From Paenibacillus caui (lineage in GTDB: Bacteria > Bacillota > Bacilli > Paenibacillales > Paenibacillaceae), in contig NZ_JAIOGQ010000008.1 of the NCBI RefSeq assembly GCF_019904135.1, forward strand, positions 83,418-147,417: a stretch of DNA of 64,000 nt, written 5' to 3'. Numbering within the stretch: position 1 is the stretch's first letter; every line of letters begins with the position of its first letter. The position numbers and the translations under genes were made by a program. This document shows positions 54,774 to 62,677 of the stretch, one piece after another. A model generated the notes under the pieces. The model searched no databases. It was not told the origin of the DNA and worked only from the letters and a program-made list of their open reading frames with translations.

Positions 54774-55600
54774 ATTTTCTCCCCGAAAGCCTCCATACAA
54801 TGAGAAGGAATGATTTGAAGTTCCGGTCTGCGCAAATAAAGCTTGTTCAATTTCCCCAAAGTTTCTATATACTCTTTTCGCTGATCTATAATCATATACG
54901 CGATTGGATTTGGAGGTCTGAACTGTCTATAGGCATCACTCCTCCATGCTGCATCAGCCACAAAAAAATACTCATGGTGATCTCGATCTGTAACCAACGC
55001 TCCAATTTGTCCTATGGCGTGCCCAGGTAATTTGACAAGAATAATACTTTTGTCTCCAAACAAATCATACCCTGTTTCAAACGGAGCTGCTGCTTCAGAA
55101 ATATCCATTTTCATTGTGTCGGTCAATGGCATGGCTCTTTCTTCAAAATTTTCAGGCAACAAGCCGCGAAGAAAGCCTGACCTTAAAGCGCTAATCCCCC
55201 TCTTGTCCTTAACTGCATCATAGGAATCGCTGTTAAATACAAATTGGGCAGACTTAAAATCTTTAAGACCACCAATATGATCGGCATGGAAATGCGAAAT
55301 AATGACGTAGTTGATACTGCTGGCGTGAATACCTTCCGATTCCAGGATTTCCTTAGCGCTTATTCCGTCTTCCAAAACTACAGGCGTCAACTTGGAATAA
55401 ATGTTAAAGGGGAACCTCTCCGTTTCCGAAAAAAATCTCTTCGTATACCCCGTATCAAAAAGTATGCTGCCATATTTATCGTGTTCTAAAAGCGCAAATA
55501 ATGCTGGAAATTTCGCTTTTCTGAATTGACCATGTTTAATGACCATGCATTCCGGGTGGATGCAGTAACCGGCGTAAAAGATTTGTACTTTATTTATCAT
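54761..55600 (-). CDS. MBL-fold metallohydrolase
   Basis: 279 residues from ATG 55600 (GAGG six bases upstream). The di-zinc motif HFHADHIGG (103-111), a later His in LPGHAIGQIG and an Asp in FFVADAAW place it near the acyl-homoserine lactonase/AttM group. In this cluster it may hydrolyse a thioester or lactone intermediate. It overlaps the epimerase gene by eleven bases. Confidence 0.87.
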   Translation of the reverse strand: MINKVQIFYAGYCIHPECMVIKHGQFRKAKFPALFALLEHDKYGSILFDTGYTKRFFSETERFPFNIYSKLTPVVLEDGISAKEILESEGIHASSINYVIISHFHADHIGGLKDFKSAQFVFNSDSYDAVKDKRGISALRSGFLRGLLPENFEERAMPLTDTMKMDISEAAAPFETGYDLFGDKSIILVKLPGHAIGQIGALVTDRDHHEYFFVADAAWRSDAYRQFRPPNPIAYMIIDQRKEYIETLGKLNKLYLRRPELQIIPSHCMEAFGEKIWIT

Positions 55601-56588
55601 GGCTGGCCTCGCTCCACCACCTGGCAAATTGCTCGATCCCTTGTTCAATGCTTATTCTCGGTTGATATCCTAATTCTTCCTGCGCTGCTTTGATACTGAG
55701 CGTTTGACTTTTAGCGAGTACCCCTACGGAATACTTTGTTAAAATGGGTTCTTTCCCAAACAGAATTGTTTTGGACATCAACTCCATCATGGATGCAACT
55801 CTATAAGCGGTGTCAAAAGAGATCATCCTGGGGCGGAAATCCAAATTCAGCTGGCGAAATACTCGTTCGATTAAATCAATAAAATACATCGGTTCACCAT
55901 TGGTGATATTATACATTTTACCTAGTGTACTATTGTCCGAGTCTTTGCATCGTATAAGCGAATCCACGACATTGTCTACATACGTAACATCTACTAACGC
56001 TTTGCCCTTATTGATGATGGGGACTCCAAACTTGCTGTTTGCCCGGATCAATCTCGGAATGATACTTGTATCGCCAGGTCCGAACAGCCCCCTCGGCCTG
56101 ATCCCGATAACAGGCAACCCCGCTTTATATGCAGCATCACATAGTTGTTCTGCCATCAATTTCGTTTTGGCGTAATGATTAATAGGCCGTATGGGTAAAG
56201 GATCGGATTCCGCTATATTCCATTTATCTTTCATATCAAAATATATGCTGGGAGTTGAAACGTGAATGAGCCTTTTAATGCCGGCTTTTTTACTGCCTTC
56301 AATCACATTATGCGTTCCCCCAACATTGATGTCATAGAAGTCTTTGTATTTTCCCCAAGGCGACGAGAGCGCCCCGCAATGAAAAACGTAGTCCTTATCT
56401 CTACATAAACGAAACACTTGTTCCGTATCTCTTAAATCACATCTGACAAAATGAATGTTGTCATTCGCCAGTTTATGACCAGCGGCTTCATTCCTTCCAA
56501 TGGCCGTAACCTGATAACCTAACTCATTCAGCTTTAAAGCCAGCCTGCTGCCAAGAAACCCGGTTCCTCCAGTAACCAATACGTTCAT
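55590..56588 (-). CDS. NAD(P)-dependent epimerase/dehydrogenase, 3-beta-HSD/OleD-like
   Basis: 332 residues, extended SDR: TGGTGFLG at 6-13, catalytic HVSTPSIYF and Tyr139/Lys143 in HYAKTK, then IRPRGLFGPGD. The similarity is to OleD-type 2-alkyl-3-ketoalkanoate reductases and hydroxysteroid dehydrogenases. Next to a KAS III enzyme, this suggests reduction of a beta-keto condensation product. Confidence 0.85.
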   Translation of the reverse strand: MNVLVTGGTGFLGSRLALKLNELGYQVTAIGRNEAAGHKLANDNIHFVRCDLRDTEQVFRLCRDKDYVFHCGALSSPWGKYKDFYDINVGGTHNVIEGSKKAGIKRLIHVSTPSIYFDMKDKWNIAESDPLPIRPINHYAKTKLMAEQLCDAAYKAGLPVIGIRPRGLFGPGDTSIIPRLIRANSKFGVPIINKGKALVDVTYVDNVVDSLIRCKDSDNSTLGKMYNITNGEPMYFIDLIERVFRQLNLDFRPRMISFDTAYRVASMMELMSKTILFGKEPILTKYSVGVLAKSQTLSIKAAQEELGYQPRISIEQGIEQFARWWSEASHDK

Positions 56589-56630
56589 ATCTCATCACCT
56601 ATCTTGAAAATAATTGTTATCCAAGGCAAA

Positions 56631-57629
56631 TTAATATTCAAGGATCATGGCTCCGAGAGACAGCCCTGCAGATGTGCCAAACAGCAGAATTTTATCGCCT
56701 CTGGTCACTTTTTCTTGTTCAATGGCTTTATGGAGAGCCATAGGTATGGATGCAGCGATAACATTGCCATGATTCTCTATGATATTCATAAACTTGTCCT
56801 CATCGATTCCCAGGCGCTTTCTCATCAGATTCATGGCCGCTTGACTGGCTTGATGCGGAATGACCATGTCCATTTCTTCCATCGACATGCCGCACGGTTC
56901 AAATAATCTTGCAAAGAAACTTTGAACTAACTCGCTAGCCATTTTAAAAATAGCTCTGCCGTTCATATCAAACAGAAATTCGCCCTTTGTTGATTCGGTA
57001 TGCTTTCTTGGGTGAACCTTGGTTCCACCCCCGCGGATTTCAGACAAATGGGCTCCTTTGCTGTAAGTCTCTAATCTTGATGACAGTATTCTACTATTTT
57101 CGGTTGATTGGCTTCTTCCAACAACAAAAGCGGCTGCTCCATCTCCAAACAGAATGCTGCTCTCTTGCTGCTGCCAATCCAGTCCAACCGATGAAATATC
57201 GCTGGAAACCAGCAGGATATGGCTATACCTTCCAGCTTCGATCAGATAGGATGCCACATCAAGCGCTGCCAGAAAGCTAAGACAGGTTGAGTTCATATCA
57301 AAGCAAGGTACACCTGAGCTGCCTAAGCCCAGTTCTTGTTGGATCAAAACGGCATTGCAAGGAATAGGCTGCTCCATGGTGCCGCTGGCGCCGATGATGC
57401 AATCGATATCATTTGGGCTTAACCCTGCATGTTCTAAAGCTCGGTTCGCCGCCATCGCCCCCATGAATGAAGCCGTTTCGTCTTCGACGAAATGCCTGAT
57501 TTTCACTCCGGATTTTCTTTCAGACCATCCTTCCGGAACCCCTATTCTATGATCGATCTCGGCAGACGTCACGATTCTTTTCGGCAAATATGTACCCGAC
57601 CCTAAAATTTTCGTGTATCTATGCTGCAT
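56631..57629 (-). CDS. 3-oxoacyl-ACP synthase III-like condensing enzyme (FabH/OleA-like)
   Basis: 332 residues with the full thiolase-fold catalytic triad: Cys116 (FDMNSTCLSFL), His259 (VIPHQASQAAM) and Asn289 (ENHGNVIAAS), plus the FGDGAAAFVV loop. The divergence from housekeeping FabH and the OleD-like partner suggest condensation of longer acyl chains, but the substrate is not determinable here. Confidence 0.9.
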   Translation of the reverse strand: MQHRYTKILGSGTYLPKRIVTSAEIDHRIGVPEGWSERKSGVKIRHFVEDETASFMGAMAANRALEHAGLSPNDIDCIIGASGTMEQPIPCNAVLIQQELGLGSSGVPCFDMNSTCLSFLAALDVASYLIEAGRYSHILLVSSDISSVGLDWQQQESSILFGDGAAAFVVGRSQSTENSRILSSRLETYSKGAHLSEIRGGGTKVHPRKHTESTKGEFLFDMNGRAIFKMASELVQSFFARLFEPCGMSMEEMDMVIPHQASQAAMNLMRKRLGIDEDKFMNIIENHGNVIAASIPMALHKAIEQEKVTRGDKILLFGTSAGLSLGAMILEY

Positions 57630-57642
57630 TTGAATTCCTCCA

Positions 57643-58285
57643 CTATCCGTTATTAACCCTCATATATCGGTACAATATCGTTAAAATGGTTTCTCTCGGG
57701 ATTAACCCGTAAATCCATTTAAGAAGTTTATTTCGTACGCCGGGAATACAGATTCGCTTCTTTTTTTCGAATGCGTAAATGGCTTCTCTTACAACCCTTT
57801 CAGGCTGCATCATAAGCGGGATGTTTCTGGCCTTTTTCTTAAGCTCATTCATTTTCTCTATATCAAAAAACTCGGTATAGGCAGGTCCGGGGCATAAGGC
57901 CATAACGTGGACATGATCCTTCTGAAGTTCCTTAGAGACAGCTTCCGTAAAGCTTAGGACAAATGCCTTGGTAGCAGCATAGACATTAAAGTTAGGCATA
58001 GAAATAAATGACGCCGTAGAGGCTATATTGATGATACCTCCATCTCTTCTCTTTGCCATTTCAAGCCCATAAGCTTTTGTAAAATAATGCAATGCCTTTA
58101 CATTGACATCAATCATTTCCTGCTCGGTTTCCAGCGGAATTTGATGTAAATCTCCTATGATGCCAAAACCGACGGAATTAATGACAAGCAATCAGCACTA
58201 ACGAAAAGCCCATTTTGGCGAGTTCGTAAGCAAATATTTTTCCGAAACCGGAAGATGCACCTGTAATTAATGCCCGCTTGTCCAT
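57643..58285 (-). pseudogene. Short-chain dehydrogenase with internal deletion
   Basis: The true start is ATG 58285: MDKRALITGASSGFGKIFAY then ELAKMGFSLVLIA, followed at once by a stop in that frame. The other frame resumes at LLVINSVGFGIIGDLHQIPL and includes IINIASTASF and VYAATKAFVLS (catalytic Ser, Tyr, Lys). About 45-50 residues expected between these parts, including the acidic D-type loop, are missing, and the joint falls on a short ATTGC repeat. It is the first gene of the cluster and is non-functional as read. Confidence 0.85.
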
Positions 58286-58357
58286 TATACCACTAGTCCC
58301 CTCCGAACTATGTTTATTTCGATATTTTCCTGAATAAGCTGTTCAAGTTCTTCTATA

Positions 58358-58432
58358 AATGGGTTTGGTTACCTTGTTACACTGAAAAAAATAAACCCAT
58401 TATATCTCTTTATCGAGTTACAATGGGTAACC
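58358..58432. repeat. Two alternative inverted repeats upstream of the lipid cluster
   Basis: AATGGGTTT (58358-58366) pairs with AAACCCATT (58393-58401). Separately, GGTTACC (58367-58373) pairs with GGTAACC (58426-58432). The two stems compete in space. A TATAAT on the minus strand (GAGATATAATGGG) lies within this region, so it may be the cluster promoter. Confidence 0.45.
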
Positions 58433-58441
58433 TGGATTAAT

Positions 58442-58502
58442 GGTTGTACTCGATCAGCAAATTTCTTCTTAGCGGGTCGTCTTCCGCCGTACGCTTCCTG
58501 TA
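58442..58502 (-). pseudogene. Fragment of sigK (internal codons)
   Basis: Minus-strand translation gives RKRTAEDDPLRRNLLIEYN, matching Sig[19 protein letters not shown]. The DNA aligns with 47852-47913. No ribosome binding site or longer frame; a relic. Confidence 0.85.
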
Positions 58503-58522
58503 CGAGAAAGAAATTACAAGAA

Positions 58523-58552
58523 CAAAAAAACCACTCCTTTTGAGGGGAGTGA
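58523..58552 (-). terminator. Intrinsic terminator of the PemK-like gene
   Basis: On the minus strand CACTCCCC-TCAAAAGGAGTGG followed by TTTTTTTG. Confidence 0.85.
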
Positions 58553-58562
58553 CCTTAAGTGT

Positions 58563-59114
58563 TTATTCATTAATAGCTTCTTCAATCTCAGTTTTAATTA
58601 CTCCTAAGTCGATACATTCTTTATGTCTTCGTTCTACTAGCTGCATACGTCCTGCTGATAAAATGTTTTTCTTCTCAATTAGCAGTTTTTTACCGATAGA
58701 AGTGACTTGTGCCATATTTATATAACTTTCTTCTCCAGTAATCTCGGCTGGAAGATGGACAAAGAGTGCATGTTTATCTTGAACTAGTAGCTTATACCAT
58801 TCTTGATCTCGATGATGATCTTTAATCGAAACAATTTTGGCAACTAAGATGTCTGGATAGTATTTATCCTTACAAAGACTATCGGCAGTTAAAATAACAA
58901 CTTTTCTTCTCTTTAAAGGGATAACTGCTTTATGAATTGAATACACTGTTCTATCATCAATAACAGAAGTAATAAATCCTTCAGTTACACTACCTTCATT
59001 ATGTACAAAAAAATCAAGTGGTCTGTCGGGTACAAAGGGAACCCACGCTTCAAATATATACTGTTTACTGATTTCAGACCACTGGTCGTAATCTGAGTAT
59101 TTCAATCCTTCCAA
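58563..59114 (-). CDS. PemK/MazF-like protein (putative endoribonuclease toxin)
   Basis: 183 residues from TTG 59114 (GGGGG about seven bases upstream). The core RRKVVILTADSLCKDKYYPD, ILVAKIVSIKDHH, ALFVHLPAE and YINMAQVTSIGKKLL follow the strand order of PemK/MazF endoribonucleases. A 60-residue N-terminal extension and a short C-terminal helix are additional. It is preceded by a 61-codon basic gene on the same transcript where an antitoxin would normally lie. Toxicity is inferred only from the fold. Confidence 0.7.
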   Translation of the reverse strand: MEGLKYSDYDQWSEISKQYIFEAWVPFVPDRPLDFFVHNEGSVTEGFITSVIDDRTVYSIHKAVIPLKRRKVVILTADSLCKDKYYPDILVAKIVSIKDHHRDQEWYKLLVQDKHALFVHLPAEITGEESYINMAQVTSIGKKLLIEKKNILSAGRMQLVERRHKECIDLGVIKTEIEEAINE

Positions 59115-59132
59115 TTGAAAACCCCCGTCTAT

Positions 59133-59318
59133 TTAATCGTCATCTCTCATAGCTTCCATGCTTTCACGCTTATCTTTTTCGCTCATTTTGTGAAAAGGAA
59201 CAGCCTTATATGGATCCGATTTTTTTTTCTGAGTTTTTATCTTAGAAGGAGAACTGCCTACCAAGTAAAGTTTTGGAACGGTAGCATTCATCTTTTTTCC
59301 TCCTTTTTTCTTAGCCAT
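59133..59318 (-). CDS. Small basic protein upstream of the PemK-like gene
   Basis: 61 residues, Lys-rich, beginning MAKKKGGKKMNATVPKLYLV and ending with the acidic AMRDDD. GGAGG lies ten bases before the ATG, and the ribosome binding site is part of the 20-bp palindrome upstream. It has no recognised DNA-binding fold, so calling it an antitoxin would rest on position alone. Confidence 0.6.
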   Translation of the reverse strand: MAKKKGGKKMNATVPKLYLVGSSPSKIKTQKKKSDPYKAVPFHKMSEKDKRESMEAMRDDD

Positions 59319-59331
59319 TTTAACTCATCCT

Positions 59332-59351
59332 CCTATCAAATATTTGATAGG
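59332..59351. promoter_or_regulatory. Perfect 20-bp palindrome over the leader of the small gene/PemK operon
   Basis: CCTATCAAATATTTGATAGG, every position paired. It overlaps the GGAGG of the 61-residue protein gene and lies just downstream of a TTGACT -35-like element on the minus strand, so it could be an autoregulatory operator or an RNA hairpin masking the ribosome binding site. Confidence 0.6.
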
Positions 59352-59469
59352 TTATTCTATGAGTCAAAATGGAATAATAGACTAAGAAAAAGGTCAATTA
59401 TTCCCCACTATTTCCCAACCTTTTTCTACTAATAGATTATCATGTTCACTTACCACATACAATATTATG

Positions 59470-59499
59470 AAAAAGAAAAAGACGACTACAATCGTCGTC
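59470..59499 (-). terminator. Intrinsic terminator downstream of the APC transporter
   Basis: On the minus strand GACGAC-GATTGTA-GTCGTC followed by TTTTTCTTTTTC. Confidence 0.85.
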
Positions 59500-59512
59500 A
59501 TCAAGAAGAGAT

Positions 59513-59542
59513 AAGCAGGTCAACTGTTTGATGAATAAGGCA
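59513..59542 (-). pseudogene. Fragment of sigK (codons for the pro-sequence)
   Basis: AGGTCAACTGTTTGATGAAT with its flanks reproduces about 30 bases of the sigK 5' region (47974-48003), encoding LFIKQLT. It lies immediately after the APC transporter terminator and marks the far edge of the region carrying sigK relics. Confidence 0.75.
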
Positions 59543-59558
59543 CACCTTCCGATCCTTT

Positions 59559-60860
59559 CTACGGCTTCAGCGTCTCCCCTCCAGATTGATACACCGCTTG
59601 GCCGTGCCGTTTGTTTCTCAGCTTTCTCACAGCCCAGTATACCGTTACAATAGCAAACGGATAACCAATCGCCCATCCCACGAATGGGAAAACAATGGCC
59701 GTTGAGATGAAAGATACCAGGCTGATGGCCACACCCCAAAAGCTGCCTTTTAACAGCCGAATTCCCGCCGCACAGCCGCCAAGGTAGGTCAAAATAAAGG
59801 TTGCATTGGGAAACTGTATAAGCGTAGTCAGGGACATCGCGCCGCTTCCGTACAAAGACAGCACAACTATAAAGCAAAAGACGAGAAAGACGATTCCGCC
59901 AATAGGCGTTTGATAACGTTTGGACAACAGCCCCATCCATTTGGGGGCCTCGCCCTGCCTGGACAAGGCATACGCAAGCCGGGAAGCCGCGCCCACATAG
60001 GCGATAATGGTAGCTGTACAAATAAAAATGCCTGTCATTCCTGCAACTAGCGCTCCAAAGCGTCCCAGAAGCCGGCTGATGACCCACACAAGCGATGCGT
60101 CCGATCCAGCCTTGATGTAGCTTTGCGTACCCACCGTGGCCAGCGCCGTCAGAAAATACAACACTCCCACTATAACGGCGGCGACCCTGATTCCTTTGAT
60201 GGCTGCGCGCTGCGGATCGGTGAATTCCTCGGATAAATGGGATACCGCCTCCCAGCCGATAAAGCACCAGAACAATATAGCTGCCGCCTGCCCGATGCTT
60301 ACCCATCCATGGGGAGCAAACGGCGTGAAATGAGAGACCTTCATATTGGGCCAAGAGGCTGCAATCGCCATCAGAAGTACGACGGTAATGGCGAGAACGA
60401 CAGCAATCTGCAGCCTGCCCGCCAATTTCATTCCGATCACGTTGGTCAGCAGCCCGGCCGCCAGTATGATGATGGTTATGGCCAACCGAGCCCCTTCACC
60501 CCAGCCCATGGCTGCCGTCATGTAACCGGCCCCGGTTATAGCGGCTACCGGAGCTCCGATAGGTACCGACATTAGAAAAAACCAGCCGACGAGCGCCCCG
60601 GCTCTCCGACCGAACGTCAGCGTTACAAAATGGGAGACGCCCCCGGCATTCGGAAATTTAGCCGACAGCATGCCCATCGTTAGCGCCATAGGCAGTACAA
60701 GCAGGGTCATAAATCCCCATGCCAGCAGTGAAGCCGGGCCGGCCATTTCAGCCGCCAAGCCGGGAACAATCAGTATCCCCGACCCCAGCACGGCGCCGAT
60801 ATACAGGGCGATGGCCTGCGGCATCCCGATTGTTTTTGGAATCTGATTCGAATTTGCCAT
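59559..60860 (-). CDS. APC-family amino-acid transporter (YjeH-like exporter)
   Basis: 433 residues, about 12 helices. YIGAVLGSGILIVPGLAAE is the APC family GSGI substrate-backbone site in helix 1, and WEAVSHLSEEFTDPQRA follows helix 6. The pattern is close to YjeH-type exporters of methionine and branched-chain amino acids. Divergent from a LysR regulator, so probably induced by its substrate. Confidence 0.87.
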   Translation of the reverse strand: MANSNQIPKTIGMPQAIALYIGAVLGSGILIVPGLAAEMAGPASLLAWGFMTLLVLPMALTMGMLSAKFPNAGGVSHFVTLTFGRRAGALVGWFFLMSVPIGAPVAAITGAGYMTAAMGWGEGARLAITIIILAAGLLTNVIGMKLAGRLQIAVVLAITVVLLMAIAASWPNMKVSHFTPFAPHGWVSIGQAAAILFWCFIGWEAVSHLSEEFTDPQRAAIKGIRVAAVIVGVLYFLTALATVGTQSYIKAGSDASLVWVISRLLGRFGALVAGMTGIFICTATIIAYVGAASRLAYALSRQGEAPKWMGLLSKRYQTPIGGIVFLVFCFIVVLSLYGSGAMSLTTLIQFPNATFILTYLGGCAAGIRLLKGSFWGVAISLVSFISTAIVFPFVGWAIGYPFAIVTVYWAVRKLRNKRHGQAVYQSGGETLKP

Positions 60861-60979
60861 GATTCATGATCACACTTTCCTTGTTGTATTTTTGATTATC
60901 GTATCAGATAATGGGTTCATCGGAAAAACAGAAAATTCAAATCGTATCCATTCGAAATATCGATGATAGGGAGGTTGCC

Positions 60980-61888
60980 ATGGAGTCTCGCCATCTGCAT
61001 ACTTTTTTGACCGTAGTGGAAACGGGCAGCTTCACGCGGGCGGCCCTTAAGCTTGACTATGCCCAGTCCAGCATTACCGCGCAAATTCAAGCCCTGGAAA
61101 CCGAATTGGAAGCTCCGCTTTTTGATCGGATTGGCAAAAAAATCATACTGACCGACGCAGGCCGGCGTCTGCTGCCGTTCGCTCAGGAAATCTCCAAAAT
61201 GCACACCCTCGCAAAGGACGCACTTCGTTCTGAGGAGGAAATAGCCGGTACTTTGGTCATCGGTGCGCCCGAATCCCTCGCCGCTTTTCGCCTGCCGGGA
61301 ATCATTCGGGAATACCGGAAACGTTACCCTAAAGTAAAAATTATTTTAAAGCCGGGCCTATGCTGGGAACTTTCCGGTTTGCTCCATTCTGGCGAACTCG
61401 ATCTCGCCTTTCTGATGCAGCCTGAAACCGAGGATAAAGATCTGCACAAGGAAATCCTGATCGACGAGAAGATGGCATTGGTTGCCCCTGTAGATCACCC
61501 TCTCGCCTCCCTTGAAGTCGTGGAGCCCTTCCACTTGAAGGATGAAACGATCCTAAATACCGAGCCGGGCTGTACCTACCGGACTTTATTTGAACGGCAT
61601 CTGAACAGCCACGGCGTATTTCCGGAATTCAATCTCGAATTTTGGAGCATCGAGGCCATCAAGCAGTGCGTCATGGCTGGACTTGGTATTTCCCTGCTCC
61701 CGCTGGTTACCGTGCAAAATGAGCTTCGTGACGGCAAACTGGCCAAGCTCGCCTGGGATGACACCCCGCAGCGGATTGCCACCCAGATCGCTTATCACGC
61801 GAAGAAATGGAAATCCCCGGCTTTAGACGAATTTCTGCTCATCACCCGGCGACACGCCGTAAAATGGCGACAAGAAGATTCGCTATAA
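60980..61888 (+). CDS. LysR-family transcriptional regulator
   Basis: 302 residues from ATG 60980 (GGGAGG five bases upstream; the frame is open further upstream without similarity). The helix-turn-helix is SFTRAALKLDYAQSSITAQI, followed by ALETELEAPLFDR and a periplasmic-binding-protein-type effector domain. It likely controls the divergent transporter. Confidence 0.92.
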   Translation: MESRHLHTFLTVVETGSFTRAALKLDYAQSSITAQIQALETELEAPLFDRIGKKIILTDAGRRLLPFAQEISKMHTLAKDALRSEEEIAGTLVIGAPESLAAFRLPGIIREYRKRYPKVKIILKPGLCWELSGLLHSGELDLAFLMQPETEDKDLHKEILIDEKMALVAPVDHPLASLEVVEPFHLKDETILNTEPGCTYRTLFERHLNSHGVFPEFNLEFWSIEAIKQCVMAGLGISLLPLVTVQNELRDGKLAKLAWDDTPQRIATQIAYHAKKWKSPALDEFLLITRRHAVKWRQEDSL

Positions 61889-62173
61889 CACCTTCGCCTC
61901 GATTTCCGCAACGATTTCATCGGTTGGCGATACTTGTCCGAACTCTCTTGTTGTTTTGGTCGGCTCTGCTGATCCTGTCCTCCCTTTACGTAACTCTTGC
62001 AGAGATGTCTGCAGGGAGCCGCCGCAGCGACATTCTCCCCTGTCGCTCTAACCTATGTCGCCGAAGTAATTCCGCCTGCCAAAAGGGCCGGCATAGGCCC
62101 GCTCATTGCGGCGCATTTGGTAAGAACGGGGCTTGCGGCCCTGCCTTTCCAGGTATTTGCCGGAATATTTTAA
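61880..62173 (+). pseudogene. Truncated MFS transporter remnant
   Basis: QRFHRLAILVRTLLLFWSAL then LILSSLYVTLA in one frame, then ATFSPVALTYVAEVIPPAKR and LVRTGLAALPFQVFAGIF in another. These correspond to the start and the helix 4 region of an MFS protein, with the intervening part deleted. It ends at a stop at 62173. Confidence 0.7.
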
Positions 62174-62275
62174 CCCCTTCTTATTGTCTCGATTTTCTTT
62201 CCCAATATTATTTTAAGTTTTCTTCTATGATACTATGGTTCGTAAGATTAAATCATTAAACAGAGGAGCTTAATA

Positions 62276-62644
62276 TTGCATAGGTCAAAATATTCAAATT
62301 GGTTGAAAGAATTAGCGAAAGAATATAGTGATTGTCAAAAAGAATTAACAGCGATTGGAAATGAAACCCGTCAATCTATTATTATTGCGCTGATTGAAGG
62401 TGAATGTGACTGTGAGAAAGGGATTAGGGTTGGAGAAATTACCAAAAAGACTAACTTATCTCGTCCAGCAGTTTCCCACCATCTAAAGGTGCTAAAAGAT
62501 GCAAATTTAATTGGAGTTACTCGAGAAGGAACAAAGAATTATTATTATGTAGATATTACAAAGAGTGATATTTTAAAACTTACCAGACTTTTCAATAATA
62601 TAGAATCATTTATAACTAAGTTTCAGGATAAGTCTGAAAGATAA
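62276..62644 (+). CDS. ArsR-family transcriptional regulator
   Basis: 122 residues starting at TTG 62276 (GAGG nine bases upstream). Winged helix: VGEITKKTNLSRPAVSHHLK, VLKDANLIGVTREG, NYYYVD. CDCEKG supplies two Cys that could bind metal, but the classical ELCVCDL motif is absent. It is co-transcribed with the alpha/beta hydrolase gene; both are markedly AT-rich. Confidence 0.85.
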   Translation: MHRSKYSNWLKELAKEYSDCQKELTAIGNETRQSIIIALIEGECDCEKGIRVGEITKKTNLSRPAVSHHLKVLKDANLIGVTREGTKNYYYVDITKSDILKLTRLFNNIESFITKFQDKSER

Positions 62645-62677
62645 AAGCATTACAGTTACAGTATTTGGAGGAACAGA

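Noticed and set aside
59446..60354. 302-residue minus-strand frame overlapping the APC transporter
   Set aside because: It is a shadow of the transporter in another frame; only its final codons touch a genuine sigK fragment.
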